A stretch of DNA of 64,000 bases, taken from NCBI GenBank assembly GCA_019096065.1, contig JAGUCH010000009.1, positions 1,622,001 to 1,686,000 on the forward strand, given 5' to 3'. Shown in pieces: positions 1 to 11,638 of the stretch; the first letter of the stretch is position 1, and each line of letters begins with the position of its first letter. Below the pieces are notes generated by a model. The model worked only from the letters and a program-made list of their open reading frames with translations. It was not told the DNA's origin and ran no database searches. The translations under genes and the position numbers were made by a program. The DNA comes from Paracyclopina nana (lineage: Eukaryota > Arthropoda > Copepoda > Cyclopoida > Cyclopettidae).

Positions 1-146
1 ACCTGATTCAAACTCATGCTGATGTCACAGTTGAAGAAGTGGAGATGATTGAGGCTGCTCATGCCAAATGCTCCAAATGCTCAAGCGTTTTTCGCAATGA
101 AGACATCCTGAAGAACCACATGGTGAAAAAGCACCAGGCGAAATAA
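1..146 (+). CDS. C-terminal end of a C2H2 zinc-finger protein (partial)
   Basis: An open frame enters from the left edge and stops with TAA at 144-146. The last 22 residues before the tail form one complete C2H2 finger with spacing C-x2-C-x12-H-x4-H (CSKCSSVFRNED, then H-MVKK-H). The preceding residues are acidic and contain no second finger in view. C2H2 fingers usually bind DNA or RNA, but a single finger does not identify the family, so I give no name. The frame is intact up to the stop. The rest of the gene lies outside the window. Confidence 0.7.
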   Translation, partial: LIQTHADVTVEEVEMIEAAHAKCSKCSSVFRNEDILKNHMVKKHQAK

Positions 147-175
147 CCTCTTTATTTGGCAAATATAATTTACGT

Positions 176-388
176 TCAGAATTTCTTGTTCAAAGGTAAA
201 CAAGGCCAATGCTGTGCATCCTTTTGATCTCTCAGCTTTTCAAAGTTCATTTGCAGTTCAGTTTCGAAAGATAATATTTCATAAGCTCCGGACTCACCAA
301 AGAGTTTTGGGCCACTTCTATCAGTTTCTAGATCAGCATCACGATAGGTTTCAATTACTCTTTTTCTCAGTGGTCCCACAGTGGTCAC
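176..388 (-). CDS. unassigned open frame, possible terminal exon
   Basis: A 70-codon frame on the minus strand ends with TGA at 176-178. Its composition is protein-like, mixed charged and aromatic rather than low-complexity (for example LRKRVIETYRDADLE). It has no in-frame ATG, so if real it must be a terminal exon joined to something upstream. It lies antisense in the 3' flank of the zinc-finger gene. I do not recognise the sequence, and chance is a real alternative. Confidence 0.25.
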   Translation of the reverse strand: MTTVGPLRKRVIETYRDADLETDRSGPKLFGESGAYEILSFETELQMNFEKLRDQKDAQHWPCLPLNKKF

Positions 389-398
389 ATTAAAAAAT

Positions 399-570
399 AT
401 GTTCAGATTGCTCCTCTGACGATTTTGTGAGAGGTCCCTAATATGACCACTTTTTGACCATAGTGGTCAGGTCACAAAGTGGTCACTTTTTTTAAAAATG
501 TTCACATTGTTCCTCTGACCATTCAGAGAGAGGTCCCTAATATGACCACTTTTTGACCACAGTGGTCAGG
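399..570. repeat. two-copy 99-bp tandem duplication rich in TGACCAC/GTGGTCA
   Basis: The blocks at 399-471 and 498-570 are near-identical and offset by 99 bp. Each contains GAGGTCCCTAATATGACCAC and a near-perfect inverted repeat TGACCAC-A-GTGGTCA. The heptamer TGACCAC or its complement recurs several more times from about 370 to 575. The stretch 571-950 holds no gene I can see. Confidence 0.75.
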
Positions 571-950
571 TGGTCAATGTTCTAAAAAGTTAGGTTGAGG
601 CAGCTTCTGAAAATACTAGATAATATTAATGAAGCTCACAACGGCTACAAGATGTAACATAAGAAAAGTCCATTTTTAAAATGTACTTTCAAATTTGGCC
701 CACAGCAAGAGCATATATATGCTGAGATAATGAAAAAATTCGGGCATTTACCGCTGATACCCATTTGCATATAAGGCTTATCCTTTAAACCGAAGTTTTC
801 ACATCATAATCCTTGCAACCTTTTAAAAAGAAATGAATGTTGAGTGCTCAAGAAAAAAAGCACTCGTTTTTCATCATGCTAACTTTTGTGTTTCCTCAAA
901 TCAGGCTCATATGAAAGCAGTGAATTAAATCAAGCATGTAGAAAATAGGC

Positions 951-960
951 AGATATAAAG
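951..960 (+). promoter_or_regulatory. TATA-like box upstream of the Ig-domain gene
   Basis: The sequence GATATAAAGG lies about 180 bp upstream of the predicted ATG at 1139. It is the best TATA match in this interval. There is no transcription-start evidence, so this is only a candidate. Confidence 0.25.
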
Positions 961-1138
961 GGGACTCAATTACAGGACTAGTTACTTTAATTACTACAAA
1001 GGCAAGGTTGAGTAAATATTTGCTGCGATTGAGAATTGACTTTGACACAATTATTCCCGAGTTCTTAGTCACCCATCTAATGAATTTCTTTGACTATGTA
1101 CCGCTTGCTGATTGCCGACAAAGGCTCAGTTGACAAAG

Positions 1139-2154
1139 ATGTTGCGTGGGGAGATATTGATATTAAGCCTGCTAGTTTCACTTTTTGACAAATCTCAAGG
1201 ATTTCTTGATTGCTCCAAATGCAGAAATGCTTTCACCCCATGCTGCATGGAAGTGAACGAGGGGAGTTCCACAGATCCTTCTGATGGCACAAAATGTGCA
1301 GCCCAGATTCCATACAGCACAATTGAGGTGAGCATTCCAAGAAATTCATTTGAGTGCTGAAACATGATTTCTGTAGGTGGAGAGTGAAGGAGATGACATC
1401 TACATTAAATGCGATCCAGGATCAGCTTGCTTGAACTATTGCGAATGGAAATCCCCTTACAGCAACCAAATATGCACAATTGACTCCAGTAGCAATTATG
1501 GAGAGATGGTTTGCTCCGGAATCACATTCATTGGCAACACTGTTACGGATGGCAGCTCAACTTTGTTGTCAACATGTGACATACGTGTCTCCAATGCTGA
1601 ACCAAAGGATGCGGGCATGTGGAGTTGCACCACGTACAATCAAGTCGTTGGCAAGTTTGTGGACAATGTCAACGTTACTTTCGCTACTGGACTTGGAGGT
1701 TTTTCAAAATAATTCTTAATTGCCTTGGAAGCAAACTAATTCAAATATTCTAAAAGGTCAAGATGTCACCTTGAAATTGGGAATGATATTGGGTATTTCA
1801 ATACCTTTGGGCATTCTTCTGCTAATCCTGGTGCTTGTGATCTGCTACTGCTTTTGTTATCGAAAATCAAAGGAAGTAGTGAAGCAAACCAACGATATGA
1901 GCGTGCAAGTCCAAAATCCACCACAAGTGCCACAAAGAAGACAGGCAACTTCGATGTTTGAGCCTCCGAGAGGAACAATTTTTGATGACATAGAGGAAGC
2001 TCCAAGCCATCAACAGAAGACTCATCAGAGGATTTCGCAAATTGGCCGACCTATCATTGCCTATCCTCCAGCATCATCAAGTAGAAAAGTGTCTTCAACA
2101 GCCTCCATTCATTCACATAGAGTACCACCCATAAAAAAGAGCTCCATGGTTTAG
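1139..2154 (+). CDS. single-pass Ig-like membrane protein
   Basis: Three exons, join(1139..1327,1377..1698,1757..2154), give 302 aa with consistent phases and GT-AG introns of only 49 and 58 bp. The start at 1139 is chosen because it opens a signal peptide (MLRGEILILSLLVSLF). A cysteine-rich segment follows. Exon 2 then has an Ig-like pattern: C, then E-W, then D-A-G-M-W-S-C near residues 130-150. One hydrophobic helix (IPLGILLLILVLVICYCFCY) and a basic, proline-rich tail of about 100 residues complete a type I topology. This predicts a cell-surface receptor or adhesion molecule. I cannot assign an orthologue. The stop lies 10 bp from the stop of the convergent KLHDC4 gene. Confidence 0.75.
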
Positions 2155-2159
2155 AAACA

Positions 2160-2165
2160 TTTATT
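2160..2165 (-). promoter_or_regulatory. polyadenylation signal overlapping the KLHDC4 stop codon
   Basis: Read on the minus strand, AATAAA begins on the last base of the KLHDC4 stop (TGAATAAA). If used, the 3' UTR would be only about 10-30 nt and would run into the end of the convergent Ig-domain gene. Confidence 0.5.
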
Positions 2166-4021
2166 CATTGTGAGGTATCCATTCCATCTTCATCAGACTC
2201 TTCTTCATCATCATCATCACCAGAGGACTCGGAATCGACCCACTCCATGGCTTTAATGTCATCCTCTATCAACGTTTCCCATTCGTCCAATTTATGTATG
2301 TCTAAAATGGGAACATTAATGTTACAATATGCTTACATTTTAATAACAATTATAAGTACCCAAGGAATATAAATCTTTGTGAGTGAGTTGCCTGTCGTCG
2401 AAATCCTCGACCATGCCACCAAAAAGGTACAACACGCCTTGCTTGATGGACAAATGAGCTCCAAATCTGGGACTGGGAGCATTAATGCTAACTTGTCCGG
2501 AAGACTTTTCTTTTTCAGATGCCTTGGCATCATCAGATACCAGACCAATGGTGCTTGAAATGGTGAAAGCTCCATCCTCAACAACTTTGGTCACACCTTG
2601 TTCTTTATCTGTGAGCTGAAGCTCCTGAACAGCTTCTTCAGTGGTAGCCACAATGCCATCATCTTCAACAATTTCTTCTTCTTCTTCGCCATCTTTGTTT
2701 CTCCTCTTTTTCCTGGCTTGCGGATCTTTCTTTCCACAAAGATCAATTTTGCTCCACGTGGCGCGTTCGTTTTCGACGGTGACAGAGTACAAATCATTGA
2801 AGAAATTACCCATGCTATCCTCGTCGTCAGAGCTGTCATCACCAGCACACTCAAGATCGTTGTCTTGAACGCCTCCAAAGAAGAAGACTTTATTTGATTC
2901 GGGCACAGCCACTGAGGATATGCCGCTGCGTGGACAAGGCTTCAGTCCGATTTGTTTCACATTGAGCCATCTCCACTTACTCAAGGTTTCATCCCCCTCT
3001 AAAAGTACATAAATATGAAAAAAATATGAAATTGCCTTGCAATTGTTTTTCACTTACTCTCAGGTGCAAGGAGGTACATGTCACCCATGGTTTTTCCTTC
3101 CTCATCAGCATCCTTCTTTTTTCCTCCTCCAGATGCTTTTTTCTCCTTGCAGAATCCCCCATAGACAAGAATCCTTCCATCTTGCAATGAGGCCATGCAG
3201 CATCCAGATCTTGGCCCTGGAGCAGCTCCAGTGACTGTCACCTTGCGCCAGCATCTCTCCTCCAGACTGAAGACATGCACATCATTGAAGTACTTGCATT
3301 CGGACAAGTTGTCATGGAAGCCTCCAAAAAGGACTAAATGCTTCTTGAGCAGCACCATTCTGTGTCCACTCCGTGATGTGGGAGGAGTTCCAGAGGCTGC
3401 CACAACTTTTTCCCATCTCTTGGATGCGAAATGAAACACCCAAAGATCCCTGTAATGGTGGAATTGGGATTCACTGGCACTGGCGAATTCTCCACCAAAG
3501 ACCCATAATTGACCTCCGGATTGGGCAGTGAAGACAGCCTAGAAGATTGAAGGATTAGCATCAAGGAAAAAGCTAGGGCTGCCAGTGCTGTACCTGATGG
3601 GACGATCGGGGAGCTGGACCAGCTGGACTTTTGACTTGAGTCCAGTCTCTTCTTTTGGTATTGTAAATCAGCAAGTCATTAAACATGGTCGTTTTGCTGC
3701 CATTGTGGAATTCGCCGCCAAATAGGATCAGCTCCGGATGTTCTATGTGAGCGCACAAGCTCAAATTGGATCGGTGAGAAGGCGGATCAACTTTGACCTC
3801 TTTGACCTCTTTTCGTTTCATCTCCTCCTCTTCAATTGCTTTCACAATATTTTCAATGTCATCCTGGAAAAAAGCTATTAAGAGTTGCAGCAAAATCGAG
3901 CAGAATCCAGGCTTACTTCGCCTGTCGCTTTCTTGATTTTCAATTTGAGTTTCTTCTGAGTTTTCTCCGCAGTTTTCTCCGCGCCTTTTCCTTTCTTCTT
4001 ATTTTTGTCTTTCTTAGCCAT
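2165..4021 (-). CDS. KLHDC4: kelch domain-containing protein 4
   Basis: Five exons, complement(join(2165..2301,2360..2998,3058..3538,3594..3863,3917..4021)), total 1632 nt or 543 aa with every phase consistent. Family members are of similar length (about 520 aa). The lysine-rich start MAKKDKNKKKGKGAEKTAEK is the KLHDC4 hallmark. Several kelch blades follow with the motifs ELILFGGE, LWVFGGEF, LVLFGGFH, ILVYGGF, VFFFGGVQ and LYLFGGM. Each is paired with a W or Y-N-D-L element, so a beta-propeller is expected. An acidic interblade insert and an acidic tail (DESSGDDDDEEE-like) end the protein. Kelch propellers bind proteins; the precise role of KLHDC4 is poorly defined. The frame is intact. Confidence 0.93.
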
Positions 4022-5014
4022 TTTTCTAGGTCTTAATAGCAAAAAAATAGAACTTGGGAATATTTCTGCTCTCTGCACGTTGTTTTTTTGATAGTTTGTT
4101 TTGCTGAGAGTGGCGCGCGAAAATTCAAACGATGATTTGATGGACTTAATAATGAGCGAAAGTTTCATCATTTTATATTGCCACAGTGCAGTGGTTTTTT
4201 TTGCCGAATTCGCGCTCACGGAAAAAAGTCGCGAAATCAACGTAGCACCACTTTCTTATTGGCCGTAAGCATTAAATATTTCATCCTAGCACCCCGTAAG
4301 ATCAGCCAATTCTGATGGATAATCATTTTATGCTATAAGTTTGACTTCCCTGAATTGGTCACTCAATGGGATTCGTATGGAAACAAAACATATGAACATT
4401 TCAATTTTTGCTCAATTTGTGCAAAATTGCGGTTCTACTGAATTCGCCCAAATCATCTTTTACCCAAAAATTATTTTTTCTGTGCCAAATTAACCAACGC
4501 AAGAAACTGTCCAAATATAGATGAGGATTGTCAAAAATCATCTGAAAGCGGTACAAAGATGATCATCTAAATAATCTAACGCATGTATGTATATTTATAC
4601 AGAGCGCATTATAGGCGTAACAAATTTTTGCTTTATATGTGACCATTCCGTAACGTTAATTGTGTAATATAGAAACTGAAAATTGGGGCTAAAATCGGAA
4701 ATCTGCGATTTGACGTAATTTCTAGTGCGCTTCAAATCGGCTATTTGATCCACAGTTTATTTGCTCCACAAGTCATATTTTTGCCTATTTGCTGCTTTTA
4801 AAAATCATTAGCACACATAACCTACACCTATGAAAAGTGTCCAGTAAAACCACAGATTACATGAACCTCTTCACCAAAAAAATGACAACCGTTCATTTAT
4901 CCCTGTATATGGCGTAAAAGAGCCAAGAGCACCCAAATACCATAACGTTTGCGTACTAGCAAATGTACAGACCAGCGTTTTAGAATTATTCATTAGGTCT
5001 GCAGGCATGTTCAG
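4022..5014. other. intergenic stretch between divergent KLHDC4 and anoctamin genes
   Basis: AT-rich DNA with no open frame that I consider coding and no repeat that stands out. It should hold the promoters of both flanking genes. The KLHDC4 side has no clear TATA box. Confidence 0.5.
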
Positions 5015-5020
5015 TATAAA
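5015..5020 (+). promoter_or_regulatory. TATA box candidate for the anoctamin gene
   Basis: TATAAA, followed by GG, lies 92 bp upstream of the proposed initiator ATG at 5107. The spacing suits a start site near 5045 and a 5' leader of about 60 nt. It supports placing the first coding exon at 5107-5313. Confidence 0.4.
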
Positions 5021-5106
5021 GGCTGTTTCCAAGGTTTCACACACATGCACCTACTACCTAGTTAGCCGGGGAAGACAGCTATAGACTATATAGAAAGCTA
5101 CAGGTA

Positions 5107-8100
5107 ATGATTGGATCGGAAAAACAATTTTTTCGCAGTGATATGTCTTCTTATTATTCAAAATACATAGCTCGTGGCATGTCACTGCAACGAAGTTGGG
5201 AGGGAAGCATCTTATCCACGAAAAAAGACAGCTTGGCCAATAGTTTTTCAAGAAACCGAAGGCATTCGCAGCATTGGAGTCGAGGCATAAAGCAAGATCA
5301 TCTGACAGACGAGGTAAGCTGGAAAAAAATGCTGTCAGCCATTTTAAAAGCAATATCAAGTGTAATTTGCATACAGATGGAAGGATAATTCAAAAAGACC
5401 TGAATAGTTTATGCACTACAATTGAGGCCAGTTGTCGAAACGAAACTTTAATGTGCTGTGTTTGCCATAACATTAGAAGCGTTTGAGTTGTTTGAAGTGT
5501 GGGTGTGAAAAAGGGCTACGCGTAATGCATTTTATTGATGACAACCGAGCTCCCATTGTGGCCTATCTTACCTAATGTGCAATTACAATACACTAAAATA
5601 TGCTTAAAAGTTAATTCTTGTAATCACTTTTACTAGTATATCGAAGCAATCGAAGAAATGCATGACATTTTCTTGAGAAGGGCATTTCATGAAAAAGAAC
5701 TTGCAAAATAATTCTGTTTGCTAGTTTTAATCATCAACAAAATGTGTATGCTCCATTAATATCAATTGATTGCTATTTTGGGGCCTTTAATTCGATTTAT
5801 CGATTGTCGCCCTTCAAGCCAATTTTGCGTATCTTATTTGGCAGTGCAGAAAATATCAATTGATAAATGTTTCAAAATCGCCACGGATGTAAAATTATGT
5901 ACTTAAGCTGAGTTAAGCACCAACCTTTAAAAGCGTAAATTCGATATTTTGAAAGAGTGTTTGTTAGGCTCTCTTATCCTAACGTAAAATCAATATATAA
6001 ACTACTTACACTTAATTTGTTTGCTTGACAAAATGTCCACTATGAAATATTAATGATATGGTATGAGCAACACTTGTGGCTTCAATTTCGCTTTTTCAAA
6101 AAAATAAATTCGCACAGAATTTTTAGATAACCATTTTGTTAAAGATTAATAATGATGACGTTCAAAAATAATTCATGATCATATTCTATAAATTGTTTTT
6201 TTGCTCAGTAGTGCAATCAAGATTTGTAATCAGCCATCTGAAAATTACTTTTTAAATACTTTACCTCGGTAAATTCTATAGATTTTCGCTGGCTGCCTTT
6301 TAGTGGTATTATTGATCGAAGCCTTACCATGTAGTTGTATTTGCCTTCAAGTGCTTTTACCTCTCAGTGGTGCTAAAGCAACAGACTAGACACATAGCTA
6401 TTACAGCCATGACACCTCACAATATAGGTTTTCACGAAGCAACAGCTTCATAATATATAGAGAAAAAAGCACCCTAATGAATATTAGACCTACAAAATCG
6501 CCTCTTTTCGTGACGCCAATGCCGACAAGGCCCATTAATGCAGAATCTTGTGAAGTAAGCCATATATTCTTATCAATTTTCTTCAGCAAATAGCGATAAA
6601 AATGAAGAGAGTGCACAATAAAATTGCATTAGTGAATTTGATATGTTGTCTTCCCAGGAGAAATCCAAGGCTGACACGTTATATTTTTGGGATGGCGAGC
6701 GCAAAATTGATATTGTCCTTGCCTATGAAGATATCGTGGTCAACGATGACGACGACGTCAAAACGAACGAAAAGAGGCAGACTTTCGAGAAGAATCTGCA
6801 GCTCAAAGGCCTCGAATTGGAGCTGGAGCCAAGCTATGTAATTCACGTCAGTTTTTAAGAGTGACGCAGTATTGTTGACTAATTTTTTTTGCAGAGATCT
6901 GCGGATAAAAAGACAAACTTTCTTAAGATCTACGCCCCTTGGGAGATTCTTGTGAAATATGCAGAAATTTTCAACTTGCGCATGCCAATAAAGGTAAGTT
7001 GCAAATTAAAGTGATTTAGTTAGCTTTGTAGTACGCATTGCACTCCATCAGAAAAAGTGCATTTATGAAATCAATTATGTAGCAATATACAAAGTAGGTT
7101 GCGTGATTTTGAACTGCTTTTCAAATTGCGGCGCGCTCAGTTAGTTAGAATTATTTGGAGTAACGACAACAAAACAGTCGCGACACTTAATTACGTAATC
7201 TTGCACGAGATTAACTTTTACTTAGAAATTTACATGCATTTCGTATGGCGAAAGGCCATCCACATCCAAGGTACGTCGAATACCATGCTTTTATAATCAT
7301 ATACCTGTTTAACTGTATTTTGGCCTCAAAGCCCAGCATTTTTTTACTTCCACTAAAAATTATAACTGTGGCTGGTTGGGGGATAATGGCAAAAGAATCC
7401 AACTTTATCATCGTTGCACAAAAAAAATATTACCACGCTTACTCAAAATATGCTTATTCTAGGTGTATACTATACCTTATTTTTCTAGCATCATTCGATT
7501 TCTTGGTGTATATAGTACATTGTACTGCATATTGTTGTGACATGCCATTCGTTCATTTTTGGCCGTAATGTCACTTGAAATTTGCAGGAAGAAGCCAAAC
7601 ATGGGCTGGCTGATGAGGGATGCAGTTGTTTGTCTTGGCCCAAACCATTCGACTATGATCATGATCTCATTCCACCAGAGCCAAACTTCTTCAATGCTGG
7701 ATTTATCATGGACAAGGCTGACAGGTCAGCGTCAGTCCCGTTTTCAAGTAATCGGAACTTTGTGGCAATTTTCCTCCTTCAGGTTCATCATCAAGGATAG
7801 GGAGACATTTTTCTCATCAGCCCAAAGAAGCCAGCTAGTCTGGCAAATTCTCATGAGAACTGGTTATGACGACGAGAACAAGGAAAAAGTGGGCATCACT
7901 CGTTTGCTCAGCAACAGAACATATTCTGCTGCATATCCACTGCACGATGGGCTACATAATTCAGATGATGGCAATCACTCGTCAAAGCTCTCTTCAAGAA
8001 GGGTGAGTGAAAAAAAGCACATTCGAGCGGAGCGATTTACCATCCGCGGTGAAAAGTGGGATTCTCTCTATTTAAAATGCACTGTGGGATTCGAACCCCA

Positions 8101-10778
8101 GGCCTCTCGATTTAGAGCCTTGAGCCATCAATTTAGTGCCATTGAGGCACTATTACATTAATTTCAGTAACTTTAAGCGCCCGCTCAAATGATCCGAGAC
8201 GGCGTTGCACAACTCCCTGCCTCGGACGCCTAGCTAACATATCAAGTCTATATGAGTTACTAAAGATATAGTAAGGCTAGCCAAGAGGTTTTTTTTGCCA
8301 GGTTCTGTACCAAGAATGGGCCCACCCCTGCGCATGGTACAAAAAGCAGCCATTGTGGCTCATCAAGCGTTACTTTGGCGACAAAATCGGCCTCTACTTC
8401 GCCTGGCTGGGATTCTACACTGGCATGTTGGTGCCAGCTGCAATTTGTGGTGTGGGTGTTTTCTTGTATGGGGTTTGCACTGTCTACGCGGAGTGGAATT
8501 ACCCGAGGTAAAATTGCCTCCATTTTCCACGATGTAAAAGTTGCTCGCATATTGTATACTTATTGATGTCAGCAATGAAATATGCGATGAAAAAGCAGCC
8601 GGCAATATCACCATGTGCCCACAATGTGCTGAACACTGCCCCTATTGGAACCTTGAGAAATCCTGCGGCCTGTCAAGATTCACTTACCTCGTCGATAATG
8701 GCGGCACGGTGTTCTTCTCCATTTTCATGTCATTTTGGGGTAAGCTGGAAAATGTTTGGCTAGCTCTGGTTACTCTAGTTATCCTGGTTTAAATAGCCAC
8801 TGCCTTCATCGAGTTTTGGAAGCGGAGGCAAGCTGTCATTGCTTGGGAATGGGACTTGACCAATTTCGAGGAGGTTGAGCAGACGAGGCCCGAATTTGAG
8901 GCCCACGTGAAGACGACGAGGATCAACCCAGTCACCCGCAAAGCTGAGCCTTATTTGAGCCCTTGGAGCAAAATGGCGCGAGTGTCATTCACCTACTCCT
9001 TCGTTCTTCTCATGGTAATTGGAATCAAATGATGGCTAATTATAATGAGCTGATGCCACTTTTTGCAGCTCTGCGTCGTAATGGTGGCCGTTTTTGCGGT
9101 GATGATCTATCGGCTGAGCATCACTCTGGTCATGTACCAATGGGCCCAGGATAAGAGTGAATTCTTCTACTCCAACTCCAAAATGATCATTTCGATGTCT
9201 GCTGCCTTTTTGAACTTGATTGCAATCATCCTTTTGAACAAGGTTGGCAGCAGCCGGCTCGGCATTTTGCCTCCTCGTATATAAAAGTATATAAAGTATA
9301 TATACCATATCTTTTCAGGTCTACGAGAGAATCGCACTTTGGCTCACCAACATCGAGCATCCGCGAACGCAGTCCGAGTTTGAGGATAATTACACCTTCA
9401 AAATCTTCTTTTTTCAATGCATCAACTTCTACTCCTCCCTGATCTACATTGCTTTCTTCAAGGTGATTGCTGCCAAAAATGACTGATAGTTGAGTATGAA
9501 AATTGCCTTTTTTGGGTGCAGGGCAAGTTTTTCAAGGATCCAGCCGATAGCGCGGAGAGTGTGATTGACAAGTTCCGAACGGATCTGTGCGATCCAGCTG
9601 GATGCTTTTACGAGCTCTGCGTCCAGCTTGGCATCATCATGGTTGGCAAGCAGCTCCTCAACAACTTCTTGGAAATCCTATACCCGTAAGGAGGCCCTCG
9701 AGTGAAGCTCATTTTCTTCACAGAGATTTGATGATTTGATTGCAGGAAATTGGTCACTTTCTGGAAGAAATACGTGTACCGCAAAAACATCCAGGATGGC
9801 GAGGACAAGCTGATCTTCACGCGGTGGGAGCTTGACTACAACTTGCAAAGTGTGGGAAGGCTGGACTTGCTGGATGAGTACCTCGAAATGGTGATTCAGT
9901 ACGGATTCGTCACCTTGTTTGTCGCAGCCTTCCCCTTGGCCCCTTTCTTCGCCTTGCTGAACAATGTCATCGAAATTCGATTGGACGCTTACAAATATGT
10001 CACTGCTCTGCGAAGGCCTTTGGCTCAAAGGGCTCAGGACATTGGAGCTTGGGCAAACATCTTGCAAACTGTCACCTACATCTCCATTTTTACCAACGTA
10101 CGGATCCTCAATTACATGATGAATATTCGCGTGCTCCGTAATTTTTGTTCTTTCGTAGGCGATTGTGATTGCCACAACGAGCGATTTCATTCCTAAATTG
10201 GTCTACATGTACGCATGGTCTGACGATGGCACCCTCAAACATTACATTGAATGGTCACTGTCAAGTACTAGTAGTGACTGTGTGCAAGGTCTGGTGTTTT
10301 TTAATTTGCTTCTTTCAGCGTTCAACACGAGTGATTGGGGACAGCCCAACCAGACCGGTTATCTCGGCCCCAAAAACAACAACAACCCGCTAGAAACATG
10401 CAGGTTCAAAGCTTTTCGCGAAACGGCAGAGGGATACCCTCTAAAAGAGGCCTTTTACCACATTTTGGCCGCAAGGCTGCTCTTCATCATCGTTTTTCAG
10501 GTGCCATTAACTCACCATATTTTCTGGGCTAAATTCGAAAATATTCTCGATAGAACACTGTGATGGGTTTGACTCACCTGGTTGCTGTCATGATCCCCGA
10601 TGTTCCAAGCAGTGTGAAAACGCAAATCAAAAGGGAGAATTTACTTGCCAGAGAGGCCTTGTTTGAAACTGAAGTGGACCACAGGAAACCCGCAGAAGGA
10701 GACGAGTTGAGCTTTGCCGATTCGGGAGAAAACGAGTTACGAGCGCGAACCGTCGACGACTCGTTAGATAGCATGTAA
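5107..10778 (+). CDS. anoctamin (TMEM16 family ion channel / lipid scramblase)
   Basis: Fifteen exons: 5107..5313, 6658..6837, 6895..6993, 7588..7724, 7783..8002, 8302..8507, 8573..8739, 8797..9014, 9069..9242, 9319..9462, 9522..9685, 9746..10097, 10159..10264, 10319..10500 and 10554..10778. The sum is 2781 nt (926 aa) and all phases agree. The N-terminal domain has [13 protein letters not shown] and [15 protein letters not shown], then [20 protein letters not shown]. The transmembrane core has [20 protein letters not shown], the cysteine-rich EICDE/ITMCPQC loop, [16 protein letters not shown], and the TM7 Ca2+-region [12 protein letters not shown] with [12 protein letters not shown]. It ends [16 protein letters not shown] plus an acidic tail. 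These are anoctamin signatures. I cannot choose a paralogue, nor channel versus scramblase. Exon 1 is the least certain; an alternative start is the ATG at 6643. The first intron (5314-6657) shows nothing else. Confidence 0.92.
8088..8158 (-). repeat. tRNA-derived (SINE-like) fragment in an anoctamin intron
   Basis: On the minus strand there is a perfect pol III B box, GGTTCGAATCC, with a TψC-type arm. A complementary GCACT...AGTGC pair flanks a 51-nt core. That core is too short and too mismatched for a working tRNA (about 73 nt expected), and the D arm is degenerate. A SINE head or a decayed tRNA pseudogene fits best. Confidence 0.45.
8168..8240. repeat. hairpin-forming dispersed repeat, copy 1
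   Basis: The sequence shares CGCCCGCTCAAAT, then ATCCGAGACG, then CTCGGAC with a second copy near 24.74 kb. The two CCGAG/CTCGG arms can pair. It lies directly beside the tRNA-derived fragment, so the two could be parts of one SINE. Confidence 0.6.
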
Positions 10779-10849
10779 TCAATATTTTTTCTACCCCACC
10801 ATTTTTCTTGTTGTTCCAGTGAAATATATTCTCCACGTTGTCCCATTAG

Positions 10850-10988
10850 TGCCCATTAATGGGCATAATTCAAAGATTATGGGAAAATGATGCGCGCGTG
10901 TCGCGTTTTGTGCATAAATGCGCGCGGCGATTCACTAAGCGAAATTCGGCACGAAAAGAGAGATGAGCCGCGCGATGTCGCGCGCATC
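10850..10988. repeat. 16-bp perfect palindrome and GC-rich in-verted repeat after the anoctamin gene
   Basis: TGCCCATTAATGGGCA at 10850-10865 is a perfect palindrome. Just downstream, GATGCGCGCG (10889-10898) is matched by its exact complement (10979-10988) around an 80-bp centre. That centre is full of CGCG in otherwise AT-rich DNA. A small non-autonomous element or a CpG-rich regulatory patch are both possible. Confidence 0.6.
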
Positions 10989-11638
10989 TTCAGTTGATCT
11001 GTGCACGCTGATTGACTCGACTAAAATTACCTTCAGCATTTTCATCTTTGCGTCACGAGTGCATTTACTACGCCTTCCGCGAGGTAACTTCTTGCAATAC
11101 CATTACTATTCGGAATTCCATTAGAAAATCACATCAAAGTGCTAAAAGCCAACTAGGAGGTCACGCCATTTTTTTATCACTCGAACTCAGCTTGATTCAA
11201 GTCAAAGCTCAAAACATACTTTTTTTTCGTTCAGCTTCTTTTTGACTTTTTTCAAATAATGTATGCTGCCAAAACGCAAATCCTCTCGAATACAGTTAGT
11301 CCAGTCGCAATTTGCCAAAAAAAGGCAAATCAATATTTTTCTTCTTTAAAAACAAGTTATTTTTGGAAAAACCACTTGTGGGCATTTCGGTAATTCAACC
11401 ACCAAAAGAAAATACAATTTTAATATAGCTAAATAGTGTAGAACTAAAAATGCCATTGACATATGTTACTTAGTTTTGGGCAGTTTTCGTAATGGCGGAT
11501 TTGCGTTTAGGCGGATCACGTTCTGGTAGATTAGCTGATTTACCAATTTTGAATGAGCAAGGCGTTGGTGCAGTCATATGCATAGCTACTGTCAAAAAGG
11601 AGCCAAAAATGAAGTTGTGTATAGGCAAATGTGCATAG
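10989..11638. other. no gene seen
   Basis: AT-rich DNA between the anoctamin end and the small minus-strand gene. One minus-strand frame (11475-11586) with a good acceptor-like tract reads as plausible protein (PERDPPKRKSAITK). It could be an alternative last exon of the next gene, but its phase does not fit the model I prefer. Confidence 0.4.

Noticed and set aside
7245..7568. 107-codon plus-strand frame in the third anoctamin intron
   Set aside because: It is AT-rich, out of phase with both neighbouring exons, and aligned with nothing in the anoctamin family. It is intron sequence.
8088..8158. Functional tRNA gene
   Set aside because: The B box is perfect, but the core is only about 51 nt, the D arm is missing and the acceptor stem has five pairs at most.
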